Positions 48,956 to 59,147 of a DNA stretch of 64,000 nucleotides are shown one piece after another. Numbering within the stretch: position 1 is the first letter of the stretch; every line of letters begins with the position of its first letter. The DNA is from Smittia aterrima (Eukaryota; Arthropoda; Insecta; Diptera; Chironomidae): contig CP093831.1 of assembly GCA_033063855.1 (NCBI GenBank), forward strand, positions 8,742,001-8,806,000. Reading direction: 5' to 3'. The position numbers and the translations under genes were made by a program. The notes beneath the pieces were generated by a model. It saw only the letters and a list, made by a program, of their open reading frames with translations. It made no database searches and had not been told where the DNA came from.

Positions 48956-50523
48956 GAATAAAATGTGAGAGAACAGTACGTCAAGAAAGAAATTGCGAAT
49001 TGCGTAAAGTGTTAAATTTATCAGACGAATTTGCATTCAAAAAAAAATAAAAGCGAATAGGTTGGTGAAACTCAAGTAGTTTAGCTTCGCATCTCTCGAA
49101 AATTTCTCTTAAGTGATTCACATTCGCGGCGTGTGAAGATCCGCAAATGATTCAGTTGAAGTTATCCACCGAAAAAAAAACAACAACCGACATTGACATT
49201 TAAATGTAATTCATAAACGCGAAGAGAACTTGCATTGTCTGCACGCGAAGAAAAAGAAATCACGCGAGAGTATTGAAGATGTTGTCGAGTAAGAATCGAA
49301 GCGGTGCGAAATGGCCAGGAAAATGTGGGTCAAAAAAGCCGGAGAAATAAAGAACGAAAAGATTCGAAAGAAGATTAAGAGTTGTTCTAAATTGAATTGA
49401 TTTGGATCAAGCTCATCGGTTTACGAATTTTATTTCGTTTTAATTGTAAAGCTTCTAATATTGATTCAAATTTAAAACTGATTTACCGGAAACGAGAACT
49501 CTGCAGATTGAAGCAATTACCAGATGAGGTGAAACCGCATTAATTGTTTTGACTGTGTTGCTAATCGATTCAATGCGCAGCTTCAGACAAGTTTCGTAAT
49601 TATAGAGATCATTAAAGAGATCAGTTGGCTAGATGTTGTGGCTTTGAACTGCAGCAAAAAACAAATGTGGCGATTGACATTATAATTACGTGGAAGGGGG
49701 AAGTTGATAAGTCAGGTGGGAAAGATTGGGAAGTTGCGATAAATTTATGAGGGAATCGCGTGAGAGGAAAAAGTCTGGCTACTAGCCAAACTTGATAAAA
49801 GGGCTTCTTGTTTAATCGTTAAATTTGGAGACATTCTCTTCGCACGAGCCTTTATATAAGTTTGGCTGACCTTCCTTCACTCCGGTTCCATAAAAAAAGA
49901 GATAATCACGACAACTTCAAGCAAATTATATCACAGAACCTCGGCTCCATGCTTCGATCGCACATGTCAATCATTATTGATTTCACTTTTCTTAAAATTT
50001 TAATCGACTTTGAATTGAATTCATTTTGTGCCACGATTCAATTTTTTTATCGAGAACTTTTTTTCTTCTTCGAAAGTCTGCTAACGAATGTCGACAGTGT
50101 CTTTAATTATTAATGACTCGTCCATAATTAATAACGTGAAACAACGGACAATCGGCTAACGTCTGTTCCAACCGATGTTTGCTTTGTTTTTTCAATAACC
50201 AACATTCACTTCGAATCGCCTTTCGTGGATTACTCGAAAGAAATTTTCCGTGAGATGTAGAGCAAACTTCGTGCAAATTTAATTGTTTCAGTTTAATTCC
50301 GTTTTCAGTTGAAATGTGCAATTCGGTAAATGAAGTGGCAAACTTTTCCGCAATCGAAAGATAACAAAATACAAAAAAGAAAAAGTTTACATGCGAGAAA
50401 CGAAAACTTCGAGGAAGTTTCATTTGCCTAATCAGGTTGAGCTCACAAAATATTGACGAAACTCAAGTTGCTTGAGAGAAATCACCGCTTAAACAAAACA
50501 TCGTTTATTTGAAGTCCAACAAA
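48956..50523. other. probable leader/intron and intergenic sequence before PLA2
   Basis: Low-complexity A-rich leader-like sequence follows the candidate promoter, then about 1.2 kb without a recognisable exon. A CAG acceptor-like site near 50434 lies shortly upstream of the phospholipase start codon and could join a 5' leader exon. Confidence 0.35.
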
Positions 50524-53176
50524 ATGTCACAGGCATCGAAGAAGCGTCTTAAGAAATTCATCTTCATCTTGATCAGTGCGTTGTTTACTCTTCTGACGAC
50601 AAAGACAGCAAACTGCAAACCAACTTTGCCTTTCTCACTGCCGCCTTCATTTCAACTCAGCTTTCCGACCTTCCCAAGCTTTCAACAGTTAATCGAGAAG
50701 CGGCAAGCTGACGCTATGAAGTCTTATAGGTGAGTTGATAAGATTCTACGACAATCGACCCAATTAGCATTCCACACAAACTTCCCGGACCTTCCGTAAC
50801 ATTTACGAGTTGATAACCGTTTATTTTGAAGTTTCTCTCGTGAGACGATTATTCAGAAGAAAAAATGATTCTGCATAATAAGTTTTAAAAGAAAATCGAT
50901 GATTCATCTTCTGAGCCAAAGTGCGATAAACTTTTTTGCATAACGATCGATTTTTGCAAAACAAAGTAATTTCGTTATATAACGAACAAGTTTGCATCGA
51001 ATGATTTGCTTTGACGAAAGATCTCGTTGACATACAACACACGCAATGACACTTAACCAATTTTCTCACTCATTTGCAGTGGTCGTCGATTAGCTGCCGA
51101 TTCTCTCCGAATGGTTTATCATAATGATCAGACAATCGCAATCGTTGAATTGGGACCGGAGAAGCTTCTTCTCAGCTGTGAACTCATTGAGATTTAGTAA
51201 GTATTACAATGTTTGTTTGTTTTGTTTCTTTACGCATAAGCTCGAAGATTTCCATTTCAAATTCTACGAAGTGTGGAAAGGCCGAAGCGGGAAATATTTA
51301 TAATTGAAGCAACTTCATCAAAATTCCCTCTGTGATAAATGAAATCACTGAAGAATGATTAAGTTGATCACGTTGCAATCCTGTCAATGAGTTTCCCTTC
51401 AAGCATGAAAGAATGGCAAAGCGATTCTTCAACGAATAAATTAACTTTCGCTTTTTGCTTTGCAATGAGAAGAGAAATGAATTACAAAAGAGATTTTTTT
51501 TAAGTCGAGTGGTTTAAAAGTAAAGCAAAACCTGAGATCGCGTCGCTCAAACCGAATGGAAGAATAAATCGAATTTCGCGAAAACAATTTCTCTTTGGCT
51601 TCACAAATCGTTTTTCATTTGATTAGCGAGTCAGTGTGGTGAGTAGCCAATTATTCTCTTCTCTCTTTTGACGACCAAACTTCGTTGAAGCTTCGCTCCA
51701 TTTTCCAATTTCTTTGCATTTGGATGCATGGAGAGATTTATGTTTCTGCACCACTAAATTGTGCTGGAAGATGTCGAATTGGAGAGAAACTGGAAAGTTT
51801 TCCTGCAGCCGCGTGAAACTTGGCAACCGTCCAAGTGAACTGGTCGAGAGATATGTGTCATCTAAAACATGAAATTATTCCAGCTGAGCTTGCAAATGTT
51901 GTGGCCTCTATGAAAATTATATCCATCCTGTTCAAGTTCATGATCAAATCGTTTGGCTCTCATTACAACTTGCGCAATAGCTTGTCATTGTTTGACCAAC
52001 GAATCGGGCAAACGACAACTGCACGCAGTTTATCAACGACGTAAACAGACGGCAAACGGTGTCGCGCGTGATTTCAACTAAATTAGAAGCTTAATTAACC
52101 TTGAAGACTTCCATCTTATTGATGAACTATCATCACGACAGCAGGCACGACCACTTGCTAACGTTATAAGCTATTAGTGAGTCTAATGCTTGGTTGCTGT
52201 GCTTTCAACTTGTTGTGATAATTTTAATGATTGTATGACATTTCCTGATGTTCATGCATTCATTAAATTGAAATATCTCAAGTGAGTTTGCAATACGTGC
52301 ACCCTAAGCTTTCAATAATAGAAATCGCTGTTTGCTTTATAATTAAGTTTGTCGAATAATTCACAACATGCTTAACGAACCTTTAGCAGTTGGCGGTTTA
52401 TGAGATGAGGGATTAGATGCAAAGCTTTTATTTCACTTTCGCCTATTAAAGTCAGCTCACATGTTCGTTAAAATAATAACTCACTTACTTTCTCTTCTTA
52501 GTAACGATGACGAAGGAAAAGTTCTTTTACGAAAGTTGTCAAGAATCAATCGGCCTTATGAGATCAACTTTGAAGACATGTTGAAGCTAATGCAGCAATG
52601 TAATCAGGTCGAGAAGAATCACGAGCAGTCAAAGAGAAAAGCAGAAGGTTTTGCGGCTTTGTATGAAGCTAACAGCGACTTGCGCGATGGTTACAATGTA
52701 CAAAGCGATTCCCCATCGCAACCAGCAGAAGACGACGACAACAATCGTGGAATTCTCTCAGGAAATCCGCTTTCACTTTTCAGTGGAGTCTTTCCCGGAA
52801 CGAAATGGTGTGGCACTGGAGACATCGCAAAGAGTTTCCACGATCTTGGCACCGTAAGTTTAAATAATTTCAAAGAATCTCTTTAACTTTACTCAAACAT
52901 TTTCAGGAGAAAACGATGGATCGATGCTGTCGTGATCACGACATTTGTCCAGTGAAGATTCGCGCTTATCAATCTCGATACAATCTAACAAACAACTCAA
53001 TCTACACGAAGTCGCATTGCATTTGCGATGATCTCCTCTTTGACTGTCTCAAGAAGACAAACACATCAACCGCGCAATTGATGGGAACCATTTACTTCAA
53101 TCTTGTTCAAGTGCCTTGCATTGCTGAAGATAAAGGAGGACGAATGAGATATAAGAAAACACGGGAAGGGTTCTGA
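50524..53176 (+). CDS. secreted group III phospholipase A2
   Basis: Calcium-dependent sn-2 acyl hydrolase of the bee-type (group III) family. Non-venom insect members act in digestion, immunity and eicosanoid precursor release. Four exons: 50524-50729, 51080-51196, 52502-52853, 52907-53176, total 945 nt (314 aa); intron 2 is 1.3 kb, long for this window. A signal peptide (KFIFILISALFTLLTTKTANC) follows a basic start. The ATG at 50524 is preferred over the upstream in-frame TTG. The catalytic domain shows the calcium loop WCGTGD at 210-215 and CCRDHD with the catalytic His236-Asp237, followed by the expected CICDD and later cysteines. A roughly 120-residue N-terminal region with an acidic, Asp/Asn-rich linker (PAEDDDNNRG) precedes the catalytic domain, longer than in minimal family members. 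All active-site residues are present. Confidence 0.93.
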
Positions 53177-53488
53177 ATGTGAATTGTGAAGTCTGTACAT
53201 AAAATATTTTCAAAATCTTCAGCGATCCAGAGATTTCTTGTGATCGTTTTCTTTTCTCGAATAATTTTCAATCTTTTGAATAATTTTAGATGAAGATAAC
53301 AAACTTGAATGTGATGCAAACTAAGAGTTAATTATTTGTTAAATGTTTCTCTTGAATTTATTCTGAATTCTCATTAAAAATAAATTATAAAACAAAGATT
53401 TTTATTTCATTTATAAGCAAAGCGATTCATCTTTGAATTATTTGGAAACTTGAGAGGATTTGTCTTTTTACTCAAACGGTTTGTAATC
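53177..53488. other. convergent 3' UTR interval of PLA2 and desaturase
   Basis: The two genes are tail-to-tail with 312 bp between stop codons. A plus-strand AATAAA (53379-53384) and a minus-strand AATAAA (TTTATT at 53401-53406) lie near each other, each beyond the other's nominal midpoint, so the 3' UTRs may abut or overlap. The minus-strand hexamer is about 85 nt from the desaturase stop. Confidence 0.5.
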
Positions 53489-54957
53489 TTAATCGAATTT
53501 AGGATGAAGTATCGTCACGGCTTTTCTGTCATCAGCGTCCATGTCGTTGTCATCTAAAAATATTTTGTAAATAACTCTCAAAAACGAAATGCAATCGAAT
53601 CAAACTCACCCCAGCCCCAAAGTGTGTCGACATGTTCATTTTCTTCGTTGTTATTATTGTTGCAATTGTCCTTTGATGTCTTTTCATTTGAATATCTGTG
53701 ACTGCCATCGCCTGTTCTCATCACTCTCTTGCGAATCATTTCATCAGAAGCAGTTTTCAAATCAGTCGCCCAGCCAAGCCATGCGAAGAAATCAATGAAG
53801 AGAATCGAGAAGTTGTATCGATATCGAGGCAATTCCGAAACTTTGTAATCAAACGGGTAGACGTGGTGAAAGTTGTGCCAGCCTATGACGAAAAACAAGA
53901 CAAATTAAATACTCAGACGTGAATAAAATTACCTTCTCCGAAAGCTAAAAATCCGATCAAAGCTGTGTCAGTTGGATTGATATCTCTGCGAAATAATTTT
54001 GTCGTTAATTTAATTTTTCCATCATAATAAAACTTTGACTCACTTTTCAAAAGGTTTTCCTCCCCACAAATGCGAAGCTGAGTTCGTTAGCCATGTGATG
54101 TGAAGAGATAAAACGTATCGGACCATGTTGAAGTGCCACGATGCCATCCACGGAATACCAAAGATGTATGAGGCAATAAAACAAGGAAGAACAAAGCTAA
54201 AGATCACAACTAAGATCTTGTAGTACCTTTAAGAAACTTTAAATTATTAATTATTCGAGAGATTTTAGTTTAATTTACTTTTCTTGAAACTTCATTATTG
54301 GATCTGATTCCAGATCGCTCATGTCAACTCTTGATCCATATTTCTTAACGTCAGGATGTTTCTTACACATCAGCCAACCCATGTGAGAGAAGAAAAATCC
54401 TCTGGAAGCATTATGAGGATCTGCGTTTGTGTCGCTGTATTTGTGGTGAACTCGGTGATCACGAACCCATTCAATGACACAGTTCTGGACTGCAATGGTT
54501 TGAAAGAACAGCAACATGATCTTCAACTTCTGATTGGCTTTGTACGATTTGTGTGCCCATAAACGATGAGAACCAGATGAAATCCCAAAGGATCCAGCAA
54601 TTGCAATTGCGAAAACTGTTAAAAACTTTGAATTTAGTTTCATCGCATCAAAAAATCAAGAACTTCTTACAAATAACATTCGAAGCTACTGTTTTAGGAT
54701 AAATAATTCCGTAGAAAGCGGCTGAATGAATGTAAATGAAGATAAAAATATTTCTCCAAACTAATTCAAGTTTGTAAGGTTTCTCTCCTGGCTTAACATG
54801 ATAAGGATCCCAGTGCGGTCGATCGCGCTACAAAAGCTTTTAAGATTAATCTTCTAAAATTTTACATAAAAAAGGTTTAACTTACGTTGACTTTTGTTTC
54901 TTCTTGGATAGAACGCTGTTCACGTGTTGAACTGATGTCTATCTGATTGATCGTCAT
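53489..54957 (-). CDS. acyl-CoA delta-9-type desaturase
   Basis: Membrane di-iron desaturase of the ER that introduces a cis double bond into fatty acyl-CoA, using cytochrome b5. Seven exons: 54957-54886, 54827-54671, 54615-54279, 54226-54044, 53985-53933, 53882-53610, 53553-53489, total 1140 nt (379 aa), all GT-AG and in phase. The three histidine boxes are complete: HRLWAH (93-98), HRVHH (130-134) and HNFHH (270-274, in GEGWHNFHHVYP). The C-terminal region has an Asn-rich insert (about CNNNNNEENEH) just before the family-typical LWGWDD ending. If exon 6 were read through its donor, the protein would end with a different tail; the spliced tail fits the family better. Neighbour of the phospholipase gene, with no shared promoter. 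Regioselectivity (delta-9 against pheromone-type variants) cannot be decided here. Confidence 0.95.
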
Positions 54958-55743
54958 AATAATAAACTAAAAGCGAAGAGGTGATTACGAACCGGTTAGA
55001 AATATTTAAATTTTAGCTTTGATGAATCATCATCAACTTTTATTTATCTACCCTGCTCGAGAGCTTCACATTATTTAAATTAGTTTAAATTCGTCTATAT
55101 TGCAAAGGGTGCGACTGAAGAATCAAATTTGCATTTGGAATTTATTTTAAGTTTTAACACACACTCTTGTCTTGTGAAACATTTTTTTTAAAAAAAAGTT
55201 GCAAAATATTTAAATTTCTTGCAATATGAGCTTTGACCACTCAACTGTCAGGGAATCTTGAAAGTTGTTTTAAAAGTAAGTAGAAGGAATTATGAGCATA
55301 CTAAACACTCAACTCCTCTTCACAGTCTGAATTGCCAATAAAAAATATTGAGAAGACGAAAAGCACTTTGTGGCTTTATAGCCATTGAAAATTTTCTTTC
55401 AACTATTTATATAATTTCTCCTACCTTTTACTTTAGTATCGTCGTTAAAAACTTCTTTAAATCCGAAAATAATTACACGCAAATTTAATAATTTAAACTA
55501 AGAAATGGTTGAATCGCTGAAGCGTGTCCGCGTCAAAAGATTGACTAAAACGAAACGGCAAACTTCTCTCCCTCGACTAAAAAAAATCAAAGAGCAGACA
55601 ATACATAAAATTTCCTATGAAAATATATTAGTGAAAACTGGATTTTGTATATTTTGCATCTTTTACAAGCGTCTAAAAGGCTTGAGTTATTTTAATTTAT
55701 TGCTAAATAATCGACATTGATCTAAAAAACCAAATTCAGAGCA
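54958..55743. other. intergenic stretch with one weak basic ORF
   Basis: Between the desaturase start and the end of the small membrane protein gene. An ATG-initiated 71-codon plus-strand frame at 55505-55720 has a strikingly basic N-terminus (RVRVKRLTKTKR) but no motif or splice support. I do not call it a gene. Confidence 0.45.
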
Positions 55744-56207
55744 TTAAACTTCCAAGATCACTGTTCGGTTATTCTTCTCGTTTTGAAGAACTGTGATCGA
55801 CCATATCCTGAAGAGAGCATTAACGATAACGAAACTTTTTCCATAAAGCCCAACAACAAATTTTCCAAAGATAACCAAGTCGAAGAAAACCGAAATGAAA
55901 TCCACAGCGAGCGCCTTAAAAAAAACAAATCATTCGAATGTATTAGATAATCTAATTAAGTTTTAATCTTACGGTGTTGACAGCTTCGGATGATTCTCGT
56001 GATCCAATGACCCACAGAAGAGAAAACAAAAACACGAGATTGTAGAACATGTAAGCATCAGCTATCCATCGAGTCGTCAAAAGTGCAGCCACTGTCAAAA
56101 GTAAATGAGAATGAAGAATCGCCTGAAAATTTTCACGTTAAGTTGTGAATTATAAATAAAACTTTTGACTTTACCGGCAGCTTCCAGTTCGTCTCCGATC
56201 GTTCCAT
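55744..56207 (-). CDS. small AGTRAP-like membrane protein
   Basis: Three short exons at 56207-56175, 56122-55973 and 55914-55744 encode 117 aa. It begins MERSETNWKLPAILHSHLLL and carries three or four hydrophobic segments (about residues 14-28, 33-52, 64-80, 83-100), then ends with a short polar tail. The arrangement and the WKLPAILHSHLLLT...DAYMFYNLVFLFSLLWVIGSRESSEAVN pattern resemble the type-1 angiotensin II receptor-associated protein family, a small multi-pass endosomal/Golgi protein known in animals generally, not tied to angiotensin in insects. All exon lengths are multiples of three, so skipping exon 2 would keep frame. Too short for single-exon ORF scans; the exons were joined by splice signals. 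Faces the first nucleotidyltransferase gene divergently, 453 bp away. Confidence 0.8.
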
Positions 56208-56660
56208 ATTATGTCAAGTTTAAACTTTATTGCAATGCAAAATAATCATCGACTGTCTTCACGGAGAAAAACTCAGTAATAAAAATATTTACACAAGTGA
56301 ATTTATGTTTCTCAACTCAATATGCGAGAGAATATTATTTCCTACGAAGTTCAAACTTTAAAACTTTTATGGCTTCAAGAGAAAAAACCGCTTTTGTTGA
56401 CACATCAAATTCTATTTGTTTTAATTAAAAAATTTGAATTTCTATCAAGTTTCGAATTAACAAACGTCTGGCTTCATTTTAAAGAGCATGGGCAACTTAT
56501 CAGTTTGGGTTCATTGTGCTCTCGCTTATTTGCAGAAAAATAAGAAGACATTTTGAAATGAATCATTTCATCGCTGTCGCTTGAAGCTGAAGCACGTTTT
56601 GTGGAGGATTTTATTTTTGTTCATTATTTGTGATATATAATTAATTATTTGGCTTTCAAA
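56208..56660. other. divergent intergenic region
   Basis: 453 bp between the starts of the AGTRAP-like gene (minus) and the first nucleotidyltransferase gene (plus). A 73-codon frame at 56322-56543 (first ATG at 56322) has no motif and overlaps this promoter region, so it is not called. Confidence 0.4.
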
Positions 56661-57702
56661 ATGGTTTTCGATGAAGCTAAAGCTACTGAATTTCTTCGCG
56701 AAAGTGTAGAACGCATTCCAGCTATGAAAGCAAGGTCGATTGTACTGAGACAACTTCCATTTTACGAAACAGTCAGAAGACGACTCGACAACATTTGTAG
56801 CGTCGCTTTCAATTATTCATCGACCGATGTCCATTTGATGGGCTCACGAGTTATAGGAGTAGGAACAGACGAATCCGATCTCGACATTTTCATTACACTC
56901 GAGGGAAGCTTCTACATTCCTTTCGTCAGAGACGCTGAGCATGATAGAAGGTTCGAAAAGGTGAAGATTCAACTCACACAGTGGAGTGCCGCGTTTCAAT
57001 TCCAATACGAAAGAATCGATGCTCGTATCCCTTACATGAGATTTAAACATATTAGTCGAGAACCCGGTAGTACTTTCTATTGTGAGTATTCCTAAAATAA
57101 AAGCATGGAAAGTTCTTAAAATTTCTATTTTGCTAGGCGATATCAACATCACCAACGGATTGGGACCATCCAATTGCTCATATTTGAGGGAAATGTTCCG
57201 ACTTCAAGACGATGCGATTTCGTTGTTTCATTTGTTTCGAGAATTGTTACGAACTCAAGGATTCGAGCATTTCAATGGTTATACTCTCGCTCTTCTTATC
57301 TATTTCTACCTGGAAAAGAAAGGTTACTGTCCAACAATCGAAAGAGTGCAACAAGGTTTACAAGCTCAATTGATCGGTGACATGAATGCAGCTATGAAGA
57401 AACGCGAATTGCCATCCTACAACATCAACAAGATTTTCAAATACAAAAATCACAAAATGAATATCTTTAAGTTTTACCAAGAGCACGACTACTCTAAAGT
57501 TATTTGCGTTTTCGATGGAACATTGGTTGATGGCGACGAATACAAAAGGCTCTATCCTGACTTCGACTTGAAAGGAGTTCGCATTGTTGGCCCGATCAAC
57601 AAAAAGAGAAATGTCGGAGTTGTTGAAGATGCAGTCAGAGATGAATTCATTCAATTGATGGGCTCATTATCTGATCTTGTCATTAGTCATTTCAGCGAAT
57701 AG
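56661..57702 (+). CDS. TUT/Tailor-like terminal nucleotidyltransferase, copy A
   Basis: Non-canonical poly(A)/poly(U) polymerase expected to add nucleotides to RNA 3' ends. Exons 56661-57081 and 57137-57702, joined by a 55-bp intron, give 328 aa. The polymerase-beta fold is evident: GSR at 61-63 with Asp73 and Asp75 in ESDLDIF, and the third carboxylate Asp142 in CDINITNGLG right after the intron. A PAP-associated region (GYTLALLIYFYLEKKGYCPTI) and a late GPINKKRNVG element, in the position of the nucleotide-recognition loop, follow. No RRM or zinc finger is present. Unlike copies B and C, it lacks the second intron, and at that point its sequence is more diverged (DMNAAMKKRELPSYN). The ATG at 56661 is preferred over an in-frame TTG upstream. 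Substrate base (U or A) cannot be determined. Confidence 0.9.
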
Positions 57703-57861
57703 AAGCAGTTGCTCTGAATTCGCCACATTTTGTTAATTGCATGCCAAAAAATCAAATAAAAGTCGGAATTCCCGCGCCATTAAAAGTCATACCAACACAA
57801 TCAAATAAACATTCTACAAAAGTTTTTTTTTTACAGAAAGGATTTCAGAACAATTGAAAAA

Positions 57862-58950
57862 ATGACTTTCAATAACAATGTAGCAACAAGTTTCTTGATT
57901 AAAAAAGATCAAGAAGTTGCAAAGCTCGTGGAGAAGTCGAAGAACCTAAAGAACTCTAATAATTATCTGGGAATCCGGCAAAATATCAATTCTGCCTCGC
58001 TCAAAGCTTTTGATAAGATTTGCGACGTTCACTTCTTCGGATCAAGAATCATTGGCTTAGCTACGGACTCATCTGACTTGGATGTTTTCATTGACACTGG
58101 CGGAAAGTATTTCAAAACACACAATCGTTCCAATGAACATGACAATAACTTCAACAAACTGGTTCAAGTTTTAAGAGCTTCAGGCAGCATTTGGACTATC
58201 AAAAAGCAGATCTTGAGAACTGCTGTTCCTATTATCGAAGTTGTATACAAACCATTGTCCATGAATTGTAAGTAATACTAAATTTTCTAGAAGTATGAAT
58301 CATCTTCCTTTCATTTCCAGGCGATTTGAACATTACGAACGGATTGAGCACTGAAAATTCCAAGCTCTTAGCTCACTTGTTTGAGATCCAGCCAGAGGCT
58401 GTTTCACTTTACCATTTCATCAAAGCTTGGATGTCATCTCAGGGATTTGAAGGAATGAAAGGCTACACTCTCTGCCTTCTCGTGCTCTTCTATCTGCAGC
58501 AGGGAAACTTAATGCCATCAATTGAGACTGTACAAAAGGGACTACCGAAAGTTCTTATCAATGGTGACTATCAATTCGTTTATTATCAAAACTTTGGGCT
58601 CTAAAGTAGATCGTTTTGCAGATTGGGAAGTTCAATTTGACCCATCTCGTACACGGGAATCTTACAATGTATCTCGAATGTCGAGCTATAAATTGCATGT
58701 CAGAGGATTCTTCGGCTTTTACAAAACTTTCATCTTCGAATCTTACATCATTTCACTGTATTATGGAAGATCCCTCGCAGCTTGGAACTACAAACGTTCA
58801 CAAAATCGCAAATTCTTCTTGAAAGGTCTGAATATCGCTGGACCAGTGAACCAAGGAATGAATTGTGGAATTATGGAAGAATCGGTCAAACTTGGGTTTA
58901 GAATTCATTGTATTGATTCGTTCATCTTCTTAAATGATGTCAACTTGTAA
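57862..58950 (+). CDS. TUT/Tailor-like terminal nucleotidyltransferase, copy B
   Basis: Second member of the tandem array, starting 159 bp after copy A ends. Exons 57862-58267, 58321-58563 and 58622-58950 give 325 aa. GSRIIGLATDSSDLDVF carries Asp72 and Asp74; the third Asp137 is in CDLNITNGL, coded across intron 1 exactly as in copies A and C. The GYTLCLLVLFYLQ PAP-associated motif and AGPVNQGMNCGI loop are present. Intron 2 (58 bp) splits the Asp codon in NG-D-W. If it is not spliced, the frame ends at 58604. The protein is much closer to copy C than to A. Catalytic residues are complete, so this is not a pseudogene on sequence grounds; the C-terminus is 23 residues shorter than copy C's. 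Confidence 0.9.
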
Positions 58951-58996
58951 AAGAACACGTTTTCGACCTTTTCCATTAAACCATTTCTTGTAATAA

Positions 58997-59055
58997 ACTC
59001 AACTGTCATTGCTAATATTTAAATAAACTCTACTTTCGCAATAAACTCTACTTTC
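58997..59055 (+). repeat. short AATAAACTC-type direct repeats between copies B and C
   Basis: Three near-copies of an AATAAACTCTACTTT-like unit occur within about 60 bp after copy B (near 58992, 59023 and 59041). Each includes a potential AATAAA signal. They may allow alternative 3' ends, or may be a small unstable repeat. Confidence 0.4.
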
Positions 59056-59147
59056 CAAGTTGGAGACTCCAACACAAATAAACAAATATCGAGTCAGGCT
59101 CAGCAACTTGAAAACGTCTGAAAGCGTGCTTTGCAATTAAATCAGAA

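Noticed and set aside
55505..55720. 71-codon basic ORF with ATG start
   Set aside because: No family, no promoter evidence, and Lys/Arg-rich translations arise easily from A-rich DNA. Left as a note only.
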